From positions 1-17,079 of the forward strand of contig JAGLFC010000081.1 in NCBI GenBank assembly GCA_023144715.1: a stretch of 17,079 bases of DNA, read 5' to 3'. Shown piece by piece: positions 1 through 8,568 of this stretch. The DNA comes from Gammaproteobacteria bacterium. Lineage in GTDB: Bacteria > Pseudomonadota > Gammaproteobacteria > GRL18. The first letter of the stretch is position 1. The number at the start of each line of letters is the position of its first letter. A program made the translations under genes and the position numbers. The notes beneath the pieces are model-generated. The model had not been told where the DNA came from, did no database searches, and saw only the letters and a list, made by a program, of their open reading frames with translations.

Positions 1-1346
1 AGATCGGTGTCATTCAGTGACGCTTCTAAAGCGGCTTCTGCTTTATCCCAAACCTCATCTGAACCGACTCGTTTTTCTGGGCGAGTAGAGAGTTTGACAA
101 TGACATCGGTAAAACCAAAATCTTTATACACCTCAAAAAGTAGCTTAATAAAGGCAGAGATTTCACTTTGAATTTGATCATCTGTACAAAAAATATGAGC
201 ATCATCTTGAACAAAATTTCTCACACGCATTAAGCCATGTAAGGTGCCAGAAGGTTCATTACGATGACAAGAACCAAATTCTGCCATACGCAAAGGGAGA
301 TCACGATAAGATTTAAGTCCGGTATTAAATATTTGAATATGACAAGGACAGTTCATGGGTTTTACCGCATAGTCACGGCTTTCAGATGATGTGGTAAACA
401 TCATATCGCCAAATTTATCCCAATGACCTGATTTTTCCCATAAACTACGATCCACCACCTGAGGCGTGTTCACTTCCTGATAATGATGCTTTTTGAGTAC
501 TTTTCGGACATATTGCTCAACTTCTTGATAGATAATCCAACCTTTATCATGCCAGAACACCATACCGGGTGCTTCTTCTTGCATGTGGAATAAATCCAGT
601 TGTTTGCCGAGTTTACGGTGATCACGTTTTTCGGCTTCTGCAAGGCGAAATAGGTAGGCTTTTAATTCTTTTTTATTCGTCCATGCCGTGCCATAGATGC
701 GTTGTAACATCTCATTATTGGAATCACCACGCCAATAAGCCCCTGCAAGTTTCATCAGTTTAAAGGCTTTGATTTTGCCCGTCGCAGGGATATGAGGCCC
801 ACGGCAAAGGTCGATAAAATCACCCTGTTGATACAGTGATAAATCTTCATTGGCAGGAATACTTTCAATAATCTCTGCTTTATAAGCTTCACCCATATCA
901 CGGAAAAATTGCACGGCTTCATCACGCGATTTTACCGAACGTGTGATAGGAAGATTAGCACGCGTCAACTCAGTCATCTTTTTTTCAATGGCTAATAGAT
1001 CATCGGGTGTAAAACTTTCTTCATAAGCAAAATCATAAAAGAAACCATCGTCAATAACCGGGCCAATCGTTACTTGAGCTTTGGGAAATAAAGCTTTTAC
1101 CGCTTGTGCCAATAAGTGTGCTGTAGAGTGGCGGATAATGTCCAAACCTTCGGCATCACGTTCAGTAATAATGGCAAGTTGTACATCACTATCAATAATA
1201 TGAGAGGTGTCTAATAATTGCCCTTCTATTTTGCCTGCCAGTGCGGCTTTGGCTAAACCAGGACCAATATCAGCGGCGACATCATGAATTGAAACAGCAG
1301 AATCAAATTGTCGAGAAGAACCATCAGGTAATGTGACTACAGGCAT
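1..1346 (-). CDS. thrS: Threonine--tRNA ligase ThrS, N-terminal 448 codons (cut by window start)
   Basis: Charges tRNA-Thr with threonine in the cytoplasm and edits mischarged serine through its N-terminal domain. Reading the minus strand from the ATG at 1346-1344 gives an uninterrupted frame to the window edge. It begins with a TGS domain (MPVVTLPDGSSRQF), then the editing domain with the HSTAHLLAQAV motif near residue 75 and RGPHIPATG. The start of the class II catalytic domain follows, with KPMNCPCH (zinc-ligand Cys), RDLPLRMAEFGSCHRNEPSG (motif 2) and the Arg of RPEKRVGS at residues around 420. The E. coli enzyme is about 640 residues, so roughly 190 C-terminal residues, including the anticodon-binding domain, lie outside. 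The gene is divergent from the acyl carrier protein. The start has only a weak GAG element 8 nt upstream, but MPVVTLPDGS is the usual beginning of the family. Confidence 0.97.
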   Translation of the reverse strand, partial: MPVVTLPDGSSRQFDSAVSIHDVAADIGPGLAKAALAGKIEGQLLDTSHIIDSDVQLAIITERDAEGLDIIRHSTAHLLAQAVKALFPKAQVTIGPVIDDGFFYDFAYEESFTPDDLLAIEKKMTELTRANLPITRSVKSRDEAVQFFRDMGEAYKAEIIESIPANEDLSLYQQGDFIDLCRGPHIPATGKIKAFKLMKLAGAYWRGDSNNEMLQRIYGTAWTNKKELKAYLFRLAEAEKRDHRKLGKQLDLFHMQEEAPGMVFWHDKGWIIYQEVEQYVRKVLKKHHYQEVNTPQVVDRSLWEKSGHWDKFGDMMFTTSSESRDYAVKPMNCPCHIQIFNTGLKSYRDLPLRMAEFGSCHRNEPSGTLHGLMRVRNFVQDDAHIFCTDDQIQSEISAFIKLLFEVYKDFGFTDVIVKLSTRPEKRVGSDEVWDKAEAALEASLNDTD

Positions 1347-1457
1347 TATATAAACTCAGTTAAATTGTTATCGTTAAAAATTCGTTCATTGTAACGCATT
1401 CAATAAAGTGCTGAAAGTGTATTATAAAGTTATTTTTACGATAAAATATGAAGTTTG

Positions 1458-1469
1458 AGTGTAAACACT
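1458..1469. repeat. 12-bp inverted repeat overlapping the acp -35 region
   Basis: AGTGT-AA-ACACT is a perfect 5-bp inverted repeat with a 2-bp centre. It overlaps the proposed -35 hexamer (1462-1467) of the acyl carrier protein promoter. Its position would suit an operator for a dimeric regulator. It is short and AT-rich, so chance is quite possible. Confidence 0.3.
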
Positions 1470-1490
1470 ATTTTTTATTTATGCTATACT
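1462..1490 (+). promoter_or_regulatory. Putative sigma-70 promoter with extended -10 for the acyl carrier protein gene
   Basis: TATACT at 1485-1490 is preceded by TGC (1482-1484), giving a TGn extended -10. TAAACA at 1462-1467 (4 of 6 matches to TTGACA) lies exactly 17 bp upstream. Transcription would start near 1497, about 30 nt before the ATG at 1526. This falls inside the longer open frame that begins at 1448, and so argues for the downstream start. Confidence 0.5.
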
Positions 1491-1491
1491 G

Positions 1492-1513
1492 TGCATTCTT
1501 TTTGCATTCTTTT
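1492..1513. repeat. Perfect 11-bp tandem duplication in the acp 5' leader
   Basis: TGCATTCTTTT occurs twice head to tail (1492-1502 and 1503-1513), directly before the Shine-Dalgarno TGAGGA. It lies between the proposed transcription start and the ribosome-binding site, so it is part of the leader RNA. It could be a simple slippage duplication. It has no palindromic structure. Confidence 0.6.
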
Positions 1514-1525
1514 TTGAGGATTGAT

Positions 1526-1777
1526 ATGAGTGTTTTAAGCGATGTTTTGGCTTTATTAGAAGAAACTCTTCAAATTGATACCCATGATATGGATGAATCG
1601 ACTGAATTGTTAGGGGGTATTGCTGAGTTTGATTCAATGGCAGTCGTACTTGTGATTACATCACTGGAAGAGACTCTAAATGTGACCGTAGAAGATGATG
1701 AAATATCTGCTGAAGCCTTTGAAACCATCGGTTCTTTAGTCAATTTTGTCGAACAAAAACAATCTGAAAAAAGCTAA
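1526..1777 (+). CDS. Acyl carrier protein, resembling exosortase-A-system ACPs
   Basis: An 83-residue acidic acyl carrier protein that carries acyl chains on a 4'-phosphopantetheine arm. The modified serine is Ser37 in EFDSMAVV, followed by VITSLEETLNVTV and DDEISAEAFETIGSLVNFV, the usual helix II-III layout. The DSMAVV version and the DDEISAE segment, rather than the DSLDTVEL of the fatty-acid AcpP, resemble from memory the ACPs found beside acyl-AMP ligases in exosortase-A/PEP-CTERM loci. Here it is alone, with accA next. The frame is open from 1448, but the added 26 residues overlap the promoter. The ATG at 1526 has GAGGA at 1516-1520 with a 5-nt spacer, so I start there. The ACP assignment is firm; the exosortase link is an inference. 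Confidence 0.88.
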   Translation: MSVLSDVLALLEETLQIDTHDMDESTELLGGIAEFDSMAVVLVITSLEETLNVTVEDDEISAEAFETIGSLVNFVEQKQSEKS

Positions 1778-1856
1778 AATAAACCGCTTTTTACTATTAT
1801 AAGTTTTATCGATCCATTTCATACCCACATATTTATACCAACATAAGAAATATAAA

Positions 1857-2825
1857 ATGAATCCAAACTTTCTTGATTTTGAACAACCCATAGCAGAGCT
1901 TGAAGCAAAAATTGAAGGTCTACGCTATGTCAGTAATGATACTGAATTAAATATTTCAGAAGAAATTGCCAATTTGCAAAAAAAGAGCAAGTCATTAACG
2001 GAATCTATTTTTAAAGATTTAACGGCTTGGCAAGTGTCGCAATTAGCACGTCATCCTATGCGTCCTTATACTCTGGACTATATCAAACTCATATTTACTG
2101 ATTTTGAAGAGCTTCATGGTGATCGTGCGTTTGCCGATGATGCCCCTATTGTCGGTGGTCTTGCTCGTTTAGATGGAATGCCTGTGATGCTTATTGGTCA
2201 GCAAAAAGGCAGAGACACCAAAGAAAAAGTGAAACGTAATTTTGGTATGCCTCGTCCAGAAGGCTATCGTAAAGCCTTGCGTTTAATGAAAATGGCAGAA
2301 CGTTTTAAATTGCCTATTTTAACCTTTATTGATACTCCGGGTGCTTATCCCGGTGTAGGAGCAGAAGAAAGAGGGCAGAGTGAAGCCATTGCTCGTAATC
2401 TCATAGAAATGGCGGAGCTGACTGTCCCTGTGATCTGTACCGTTATTGGTGAAGGTGGATCGGGTGGTGCTTTGGCGATTGGTGTGGGTGATCGCGTGAA
2501 TGCCTTACAATATAGTACTTATTCTGTGATCTCACCAGAAGGCTGTGCGACTATTTTGTGGAAAAGTGCGGATAAAGCCTCTGAGGCTGCCGAAGCGATG
2601 GGAATTACTTCTGATCGACTCAAAGAATTAGGCTTAATTGATCAAATTATTGAAGAACCTGTCGGTGGGGCGCATCGTGATTATGATGAAATGGCAAAAA
2701 ATTTAAAACAATCCTTATTAGATTCTTTAAAACAATTGCTAGAAATGCCCACAGAACGTTTACTAGAGACTCGCTATGAACGTTTGATACAATTTGGTCA
2801 TTATTTGGATGAAGAAAAAGTGTAA
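1857..2825 (+). CDS. accA: Acetyl-CoA carboxylase carboxyltransferase subunit alpha
   Basis: Alpha half of the carboxyltransferase that, with AccD, moves CO2 from carboxybiotin to acetyl-CoA to make malonyl-CoA, the first committed step of fatty acid synthesis. The 322 residues match the usual length (E. coli 319). The N-terminal helical part (MNPNFLDFEQPIAELEAKI) is followed by the crotonase-fold domain with RHPMRPYTLDYI, GQQKGRDTKEK, NFGMPRPEGYRKALRLMK, TFIDTPGAYPG, the oxyanion-hole region GEGGSGGALAIG, and SVISPEGCATILWK. All are hallmark AccA segments. It lies 79 nt after the ACP gene in the same direction, another acyl-chain function, and may share its transcript. The Shine-Dalgarno before the ATG is weak (AAGAAAT). 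No irregularity seen. Confidence 0.98.
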   Translation: MNPNFLDFEQPIAELEAKIEGLRYVSNDTELNISEEIANLQKKSKSLTESIFKDLTAWQVSQLARHPMRPYTLDYIKLIFTDFEELHGDRAFADDAPIVGGLARLDGMPVMLIGQQKGRDTKEKVKRNFGMPRPEGYRKALRLMKMAERFKLPILTFIDTPGAYPGVGAEERGQSEAIARNLIEMAELTVPVICTVIGEGGSGGALAIGVGDRVNALQYSTYSVISPEGCATILWKSADKASEAAEAMGITSDRLKELGLIDQIIEEPVGGAHRDYDEMAKNLKQSLLDSLKQLLEMPTERLLETRYERLIQFGHYLDEEKV

Positions 2826-2872
2826 ATGATCAGTGATTATTTTTACACCTGTGTGTGGACATAGATACACAA

Positions 2873-4330
2873 ATGACCACACTGACTGCCCAAAATTTTT
2901 TATTGCACCTACAACAACTGATTACAACACTCAACAAGAGCGATAAATGCCTAATTGCTTATAGTGGGGGTGTTGATTCTCATGTGCTATTGCATCTTTG
3001 TGCGACACTCAAACAAAATTCAACCGCCAATACAGCTGAATTCTCAGCGGTTTATATTAATCATGGATTAAGTCAAAATGCCCAACAATGGGGTTTACAC
3101 GCTCAACACGTCTGTTCTGATTTAGACATTCCTTTTACCTTAATTGAAGTCGATGGTACCGCAAAAAAAGGACAAAGCCCAGAAGCAGCAGCACGTATTG
3201 CTCGCTATAATGCTTTAAAACCTTTAGTCACCACAGATACTTATTTGTTAACGGCACAACATCAAGATGATCAAGCAGAAACAGTACTTTTGCAATTACT
3301 CAGAGGCAGTGGTGTCAAGGGTTTGTCAGCGATGCCAAGTATAAAATCTTTTGCTCAAGGTTTTTTATGTCGTCCCTTATTAACTTATACAAAACAAGAT
3401 ATACTGGCGTATGCAGACACCCATCAACTCTCTTGGATTGAAGATGAAAGCAATGCACAAGAATGTTTTGATCGTAATTATTTACGTCATAGTATTTTCC
3501 CTTTATTAGAACAACATTGGTCTAAAGTCCGTGAAAATTTTGCCAAATCCGCTGGCATCCTAGCAGAGTCACAAAGTGTATTAGAGAAAAATGCCACAGT
3601 AGAGTGTCAAAATCTATTTCCCATCAATCAGCAGGGAGATATTGAATACCATAAATTAGATGTCACATCTGCTTTAACATTATTAAATAAAGAAGGTTCT
3701 CATCCATTTGCATCGCTTAATAATGTCTTACGTTATTGGTTTACACTCAATGAGTGTGTGTTACCATCAAGAAAAGTACTGAAGCAAATCATTCATACGG
3801 TATTACTTGCCAAAAAGGAGGCGATGCCACTGATTCAATGGCATGATGATCAGTCTTATTGTACACTCAGACGTTATCAAAATATCTTGTATTTATTCCA
3901 TTCATCCAGTTTTACTGATACAAAAACGAATAAACACACTATCGATCAGCAACACTATGCACTGGTTGATTATCAAGCCATTACATTGAATCATAATAGT
4001 CGTATACACTGTATTCATTCTCAAGTAGAAGCCTATCAAAAGAGTTTTGAATCGAGTGTTTTATGGAGTCAAGCAGTGACGATTCGTTTTCGTCAGGGAG
4101 GGGAACGCTTTAGAAAAAATAAGCAAGGATCGTCTCATAAATTAAAACATTGGTTTCAAGAACAGGCGATTCCTCCTTGGGAACGTGATCACATACCTTT
4201 GATTTTTTGGGGTGAGACATTATTTCAAATAGGTAATACAGTGGTCAGTGATTGCCTGAAAGAAGCACAAAAAAAGAATATAGTTGATGATCCAGTCGTC
4301 ATTCTTTGGCAAAAATCCAGCAAGAATTGA
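2873..4330 (+). CDS. tilS: tRNA(Ile)-lysidine synthase TilS
   Basis: Converts C34 of the CAU-anticodon tRNA-Ile to lysidine using ATP and lysine, switching its codon from AUG to AUA. The protein of 485 residues has the PP-loop ATPase signature SGGVDS at residues 31-36, then YINHGLS, and QHQDDQAETVLLQLLRGSGVKGLSAM, the conserved TilS core. A substrate-binding middle region follows, and the C-terminal TilS domain near the end (RFRQGGERFRKN, SSHKLKHWFQEQAIPPWERD). It is somewhat longer than the E. coli protein (432). The frame is also open from a GTG at 2855, which would add six residues. Neither start has a clear Shine-Dalgarno; I prefer the ATG. It follows accA by 47 nt, a common pairing in gammaproteobacteria. 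Confidence 0.95.
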   Translation: MTTLTAQNFLLHLQQLITTLNKSDKCLIAYSGGVDSHVLLHLCATLKQNSTANTAEFSAVYINHGLSQNAQQWGLHAQHVCSDLDIPFTLIEVDGTAKKGQSPEAAARIARYNALKPLVTTDTYLLTAQHQDDQAETVLLQLLRGSGVKGLSAMPSIKSFAQGFLCRPLLTYTKQDILAYADTHQLSWIEDESNAQECFDRNYLRHSIFPLLEQHWSKVRENFAKSAGILAESQSVLEKNATVECQNLFPINQQGDIEYHKLDVTSALTLLNKEGSHPFASLNNVLRYWFTLNECVLPSRKVLKQIIHTVLLAKKEAMPLIQWHDDQSYCTLRRYQNILYLFHSSSFTDTKTNKHTIDQQHYALVDYQAITLNHNSRIHCIHSQVEAYQKSFESSVLWSQAVTIRFRQGGERFRKNKQGSSHKLKHWFQEQAIPPWERDHIPLIFWGETLFQIGNTVVSDCLKEAQKKNIVDDPVVILWQKSSKN

Positions 4331-4449
4331 TCATAAGCAAGAAATAAATAAACTTTGCCTCTTTATTGAGATGAAATTATTCCTAAAAAACGGTAAAATC
4401 ACGGATTAATTTTATTGCATGTAAAATACTAAGAGCTTGATAAATCCTG

Positions 4450-6105
4450 ATGACCAAATATATTTTTGTAACAGGCGGAGTAGTTTCTTCGCTGGGTAAA
4501 GGCATTGCCGCAGCGTCCTTGGCATCCTTACTCGAAGCACGTGGTTTAAGCGTTACTTTACTTAAACTCGACCCCTATATTAATGTTGATCCTGGTACCA
4601 TGAGTCCCTTCCAACACGGTGAAGTCTATGTCACCGAAGATGGTGCAGAAACCGATCTGGATTTGGGACATTATGAACGTTTTGTGCGCACTGATATGCA
4701 CCAGAGCAATAATTTTACCGCAGGTCGTGTGTATGAAAGCGTCTTATCCAAAGAACGGCGAGGTGATTATCTCGGGGCAACGGTTCAGGTTATTCCTCAT
4801 ATTACCGATGAGATTAAAGCGCGTATTCATCTAGGGGCAGGTAATGCGGATATTGCCATGATTGAAATTGGCGGTACAGTGGGCGATATTGAATCGCTGC
4901 CTTTTATGGAGGCCATTCGTCAATTGGGTATTCAAATGGGCAGTGAACACACTCTCTTTATGCACCTGACCCTATTGCCCTATATTTCAACCGCAGGTGA
5001 ATTAAAAACCAAGCCTACACAGCATTCGGTCAAAGAGTTACAAGCCATTGGTATTCGCCCCGATATTTTACTGTGTCGTTCAGAACGTGATCTGCCCGAT
5101 GATGCCCGTCGTAAAATTGCCTTATTTACCAATGTTGAAGAACGGGGTGTGATTTCGGCTATTGATGTGGATAGTATTTACCGTATCCCTCTGCTCTATC
5201 ATGAACAAAAACTCGATCAATTGGTGGTGGATAAATTAAAGCTGGAGGTACCAGAAGCCGATTTATCACAATGGCAAGCAGTTGTAGATGCACAAAATAC
5301 CCCAAAAGGTAATGTAACTGTTGCGATGGTGGGTAAATATATGGATTTAACGGAAGCTTATAAATCCTTATCAGAATCATTAATCCATGCAGGTATTCAT
5401 ACTTCAACTAAGGTCACCATTACGTATGTTGACTCTGAGGGTATTGAAAAAGAAGGCACAGACTGTTTAAAAGGTATGGATGCGATTTTAGTCCCCGGTG
5501 GTTTTGGTAATCGTGGCGTTGAAGGTAAAATTCTTGCAGCACAATATGCTCGTGAAAATAAGGTCCCTTATCTAGGTATCTGTTTAGGTATGCAGGTTGC
5601 CGTCATTGAATACGCTCGTAATGTAGCAAAATTAGATAAAGCCCATAGCACTGAATTTGATCATCATACCCCTAATCCAGTCATTGCTTTGATTACCGAA
5701 TGGCGTAAAGAAGATGGCACGATTGAAACCAGAGATGAAAATACTGATTTGGGTGGCACCATGCGTTTAGGGGGTCAGCCCTGTAAATTGGCGTATGATT
5801 CAATGATTAAAAAAGTCTATGATAAAGAAGTCATTGTTGAACGTCATCGTCACCGCTATGAATTTAATAATCAATACCGTGAACCGCTTGCGAATGCAGG
5901 TTTAAAATTTACAGGTATTTCTATTGATGAAAATTTAGTTGAAGTGGTTGAAGTGATTGATCACCCTTGGTTTATTGCTTGTCAATTTCACCCAGAATTT
6001 ACCTCAACGCCCAGAGATGGGCATCCCTTATTTACCAGTTATATCAATGCAGCCCGAATAAATGCAGGCTTGTTAATTGAAAATGAAGAAGGTAAATTAT
6101 TTTAG
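4450..6105 (+). CDS. pyrG: CTP synthase
   Basis: Makes CTP from UTP, ATP and glutamine, the last step of de novo pyrimidine synthesis. The 551 residues (E. coli 545) comprise an N-terminal synthetase domain beginning TKYIFVTGGVVSSLGKGI, with LKLDPYINVDPGTMSP, the QVIPHITDEIK segment and EIGGTVGDIESLPF. A C-terminal class I glutamine amidotransferase domain has the nucleophile Cys378 in GICLGMQ and the partners His514 and Glu516 in HPEF. All catalytic residues are present, so the enzyme should be glutamine-dependent and intact. It lies 119 nt after tilS and 50 nt before eno, the classic pyrG-eno pairing. The Shine-Dalgarno is poor, but the N-terminus fits the family exactly. Confidence 0.98.
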   Translation: MTKYIFVTGGVVSSLGKGIAAASLASLLEARGLSVTLLKLDPYINVDPGTMSPFQHGEVYVTEDGAETDLDLGHYERFVRTDMHQSNNFTAGRVYESVLSKERRGDYLGATVQVIPHITDEIKARIHLGAGNADIAMIEIGGTVGDIESLPFMEAIRQLGIQMGSEHTLFMHLTLLPYISTAGELKTKPTQHSVKELQAIGIRPDILLCRSERDLPDDARRKIALFTNVEERGVISAIDVDSIYRIPLLYHEQKLDQLVVDKLKLEVPEADLSQWQAVVDAQNTPKGNVTVAMVGKYMDLTEAYKSLSESLIHAGIHTSTKVTITYVDSEGIEKEGTDCLKGMDAILVPGGFGNRGVEGKILAAQYARENKVPYLGICLGMQVAVIEYARNVAKLDKAHSTEFDHHTPNPVIALITEWRKEDGTIETRDENTDLGGTMRLGGQPCKLAYDSMIKKVYDKEVIVERHRHRYEFNNQYREPLANAGLKFTGISIDENLVEVVEVIDHPWFIACQFHPEFTSTPRDGHPLFTSYINAARINAGLLIENEEGKLF

Positions 6106-6155
6106 GGATTTTATTGACACTAAGCTATACAACAGAATATAAAATAGGAAAAGAC

Positions 6156-7448
6156 ATGTCAGATTTAACAATAATTGATATAAAAGCAAGAGAAGTCATT
6201 GATTCACGTGGTAATCCAACGGTTGAAGCCGATGTGATGCTTGAATGTGGTGCAATGGGACGTGCGATAGTGCCTTCGGGAGCTTCAACAGGTGCAAGAG
6301 AAGCCATTGAATTACGTGATGGCGATCAGTCTCGCTTTTTAGGTAAGGGCGTTTTAAACGCTGTCAGTAATGTCAACGGCGAAATCAGAGATGCTGTTTT
6401 GGGCATGAGTGCGGATGATCAAAGTGGTATTGATAATAAAATGATCGCTTTGGATGGCACGGATAATAAAGATCGTTTAGGGGCTAATGCTTTATTGGCA
6501 GTCTCTTTAGCGGTAGCTCATGCTTCTGCTAAAGCGAATAATATATCATTATTTCGTCAAATAGGCGGTGGTAATGGCTCATTTACCCTACCTGTTCCCA
6601 TGATGAATATTATTAATGGTGGTGAACATGCCGATAATAATGTTGATATTCAAGAATTTATGATTTTACCAACAGGTGCAAGCTCAATGGCAGAAGCCAT
6701 TCGCTACGGTGCTGAAATTTTTCATGCCTTAAAAAAGGTTTTACAGGGTAAGGGCTTAAATACTGCGGTGGGTGATGAAGGAGGCTTTGCACCTGATTTG
6801 CCCTCTAATGAAGCAGCGATTGAAATTATTCTTGAAGCGATTGAAGCAGCAGGTTATAAAGCAGGTGAAGATGTCTTTTTAGGGATTGATGCGGCCGCTT
6901 CTGAGTTTTATAAAGATGGAAAATATGTGTTAGGTTCAGAAAATAAATCACTGACTTCTGCTGAAATGGTGGACTATCTTGCAGTATGGGTGGATAAATA
7001 TCCATTGATTACCATTGAAGATGGTTTAGATGAAGGTGATTGGGACGGTTGGAAATTATTGACTGAAAAATTGGGTAAAAAAGTCCAATTAGTGGGTGAT
7101 GATTTGTATGTGACCAACCCTAAAATCTTTAAAGAAGGCATTGATAAGGGAATTGCTAATTCTATTTTGATTAAGGTCAATCAAATTGGTACGCTCACTG
7201 AAACACTTGAAGCGATTCAAATGGCAAAAGATGCAGGTTATACGGCGGTTGTTTCTCATCGTTCAGGTGAAACAGAAGATACCACCATTGCTGATTTAGC
7301 CGTGGCAACGTCTTGTGGTCAAATTAAAACAGGTTCATTATCACGTTCTGATAGAATTGCTAAATATAATCAATTAATTCGTATTAGTGAAGAATTAGGC
7401 GATGCGGCAGTTTATCCCGGTAAAGAGACCTTTTATAATTTAAAATAA
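6156..7448 (+). CDS. eno: Enolase (phosphopyruvate hydratase)
   Basis: Interconverts 2-phosphoglycerate and phosphoenolpyruvate in glycolysis and gluconeogenesis; in many bacteria it is also a component of the RNA degradosome. From the ATG at 6156 the protein is 430 residues (E. coli 432). It begins with the N-terminal capping domain (IIDIKAREVIDSRGNPTVEADV, SGASTG loop). The TIM-like barrel carries HADNNVDIQEFMI, GDEGGFAP, the metal ligands in ITIEDGLDEGDW and VGDDLYVTN, Lys340 in ILIKVNQIGT and the SHRSGETEDT signature. The frame is open from a TTG at 6114. I choose the ATG because AGGAA at 6146-6150 sits 5 nt before it and MSDLTIIDIKARE is the expected start. Confidence 0.98.
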   Translation: MSDLTIIDIKAREVIDSRGNPTVEADVMLECGAMGRAIVPSGASTGAREAIELRDGDQSRFLGKGVLNAVSNVNGEIRDAVLGMSADDQSGIDNKMIALDGTDNKDRLGANALLAVSLAVAHASAKANNISLFRQIGGGNGSFTLPVPMMNIINGGEHADNNVDIQEFMILPTGASSMAEAIRYGAEIFHALKKVLQGKGLNTAVGDEGGFAPDLPSNEAAIEIILEAIEAAGYKAGEDVFLGIDAAASEFYKDGKYVLGSENKSLTSAEMVDYLAVWVDKYPLITIEDGLDEGDWDGWKLLTEKLGKKVQLVGDDLYVTNPKIFKEGIDKGIANSILIKVNQIGTLTETLEAIQMAKDAGYTAVVSHRSGETEDTTIADLAVATSCGQIKTGSLSRSDRIAKYNQLIRISEELGDAAVYPGKETFYNLK

Positions 7449-7470
7449 AAGGCGTGTCTGGATGTAGGCA

Positions 7471-7749
7471 ATGAATTATATTATTTTTCTTTTACTTTTT
7501 TTAATCTCTGTCTTGCAATATGACCTATGGGTCGGTAAAGGCAGTATTGTGGAAGTCAAAGAGCTGGAAACAGCCATTGCCTTACAAGTTGCTGAAAATA
7601 AAACATTAAGAGAGCGTAATGATGCTCTCAGTGCTGAAGTCATGGATCTAAAAAATGGCTTAGATGCCATTGAAGAACGTGTGAGGAATGAAATGGGCAT
7701 GATTAAGCGAGATGAAACTTTTTTTCATATTATTAAAATAAAGAAATAA
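7471..7749 (+). CDS. ftsB: Cell division protein FtsB
   Basis: A small bitopic membrane protein that forms the FtsQ-FtsB-FtsL complex at the division septum and helps activate septal peptidoglycan synthesis. The 92 residues match the family. A single membrane segment spans residues 3-17 (YIIFLLLFLISVLQY), followed by the family motif DLWVGKGS. A periplasmic coiled coil covers about residues 27-70, and the C-terminal ERVRNEMGMIKRDETFFHII corresponds to the conserved ERARNELGMVKPGETFYR region. It lies between eno and ispD, the standard gammaproteobacterial location. The gap to ispD is one base, so translation is probably coupled. No strong ribosome-binding site is seen. Confidence 0.96.
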   Translation: MNYIIFLLLFLISVLQYDLWVGKGSIVEVKELETAIALQVAENKTLRERNDALSAEVMDLKNGLDAIEERVRNEMGMIKRDETFFHIIKIKK

Positions 7750-7750
7750 C

Positions 7751-8464
7751 ATGATGAATACACCTCATTATTGGGCTGTGATTCCAGCGGCAGGTGTGGG
7801 TAAACGCATGGGCAGTCATATTCCCAAGCAATATTTACCTCTGGCGGGTCAAACGGTTCTGCAACACACCATCAATCTATTTTTAAAACATGCTGATATT
7901 AGCGGTATTGTCTTGGCTATCACCGATAATGATCCCTACTGGCAAGATATAGTAACGTGTTATAACCAGAAAAACAGTAAGCCTATTATCGTGGCTTCAG
8001 GGGGGCAGGAGCGTTGTTATTCTGTCTTGAATGCTTTAAATCTATTGTCTGATCATGCTCAAGATAATGATTGGGTATTGGTGCATGATGCAGCACGTCC
8101 TTGCTTATTGAGCAGTGATATTGATTTACTCATGAGTGAACTGAAAGACAGTGCTTGTGGGGGCTTATTAGGCATACCCATGGCTGATACGGTCAAGCGT
8201 TGTGATCCACACAATCAAGTGTTAGCGACGGTTGATCGCAGTGATTTATGGCGTGCATTGACCCCACAAATGTTTCCTCTAAAATTGCTTAAAGATGCCT
8301 TAACTCACGCACTTAACAATAATCAAGAGGTGACTGATGAAGCCTCAGCGATAGAATTACAAGGCTTACAGCCACTCATTGTAGAAGGACAAGCCAGTAA
8401 TATTAAAATTACCCATCCTAGTGATTTATCCGTGGCGGAACGTTTTTTTAACGATCTGTCTTAA
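7751..8464 (+). CDS. ispD: 2-C-methyl-D-erythritol 4-phosphate cytidylyltransferase IspD
   Basis: Transfers CMP from CTP to 2-C-methyl-D-erythritol 4-phosphate in the MEP pathway to isopentenyl diphosphate. The 237-residue protein has the nucleotide-binding signature AAGVGKRMGSHIPKQYLPL (residues 13-31, catalytic Arg19 and Lys26), GGQERCYSVLNAL, VHDAARPCL from residue 111, TVKRCD, LWRALTPQMF and VTDEASAIE, all typical of IspD. It starts one base after the ftsB stop. A second ATG is adjacent, so the start could be one codon later. The usual partner ispF does not follow; gshA does, after 147 nt with its own promoter. Confidence 0.97.
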   Translation: MMNTPHYWAVIPAAGVGKRMGSHIPKQYLPLAGQTVLQHTINLFLKHADISGIVLAITDNDPYWQDIVTCYNQKNSKPIIVASGGQERCYSVLNALNLLSDHAQDNDWVLVHDAARPCLLSSDIDLLMSELKDSACGGLLGIPMADTVKRCDPHNQVLATVDRSDLWRALTPQMFPLKLLKDALTHALNNNQEVTDEASAIELQGLQPLIVEGQASNIKITHPSDLSVAERFFNDLS

Positions 8465-8568
8465 ATCATTAATTTTAGATGAAAGAGCCGTAATTTTTTG
8501 ACAGTCGATTATCCTATTAGCTATTGTTCAATCGTATGTTATCACTCTAAGTAAGTGCCGTTTGCTTA

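Larger units (their letters stand above)
1347..1525. other. Divergent intergenic region between thrS and the acyl carrier protein gene
   Basis: This 179-bp AT-rich region should hold promoters for both directions. On the plus strand it contains the extended -10 promoter and tandem repeat listed separately. On the minus strand there are TATAAT (1426-1421) and TACAAT (1393-1388) hexamers that could serve thrS, but neither has a convincing -35 at 16-18 bp, so I do not call a thrS promoter. I see no thrS-like operator stem that I could defend. Confidence 0.6.

Noticed and set aside
1448..1525. Longer start for the acyl carrier protein (26 extra residues, hydrophobic)
   Set aside because: The added codons overlap the extended -10 promoter and the tandem repeat. 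The ATG at 1526 has a proper Shine-Dalgarno and gives the normal ACP length.
4365..4430. Possible sigma-70 promoter for pyrG (TTGAGA with TAAAAT hexamers)
   Set aside because: The spacings (about 22 bp or more) are wrong for both TAAAAT boxes, and the other -35 options match poorly.
5159..5407. Minus-strand open frame inside pyrG, and similar antisense frames inside eno, rlmI and lgt
   Set aside because: They are shadows of strongly conserved plus-strand genes, have no recognisable products, and lack ribosome sites.
6114..6155. TTG start giving enolase 14 extra residues
   Set aside because: No ribosome site precedes it. The ATG at 6156 has AGGAA at the right distance and matches the conserved enolase N-terminus.
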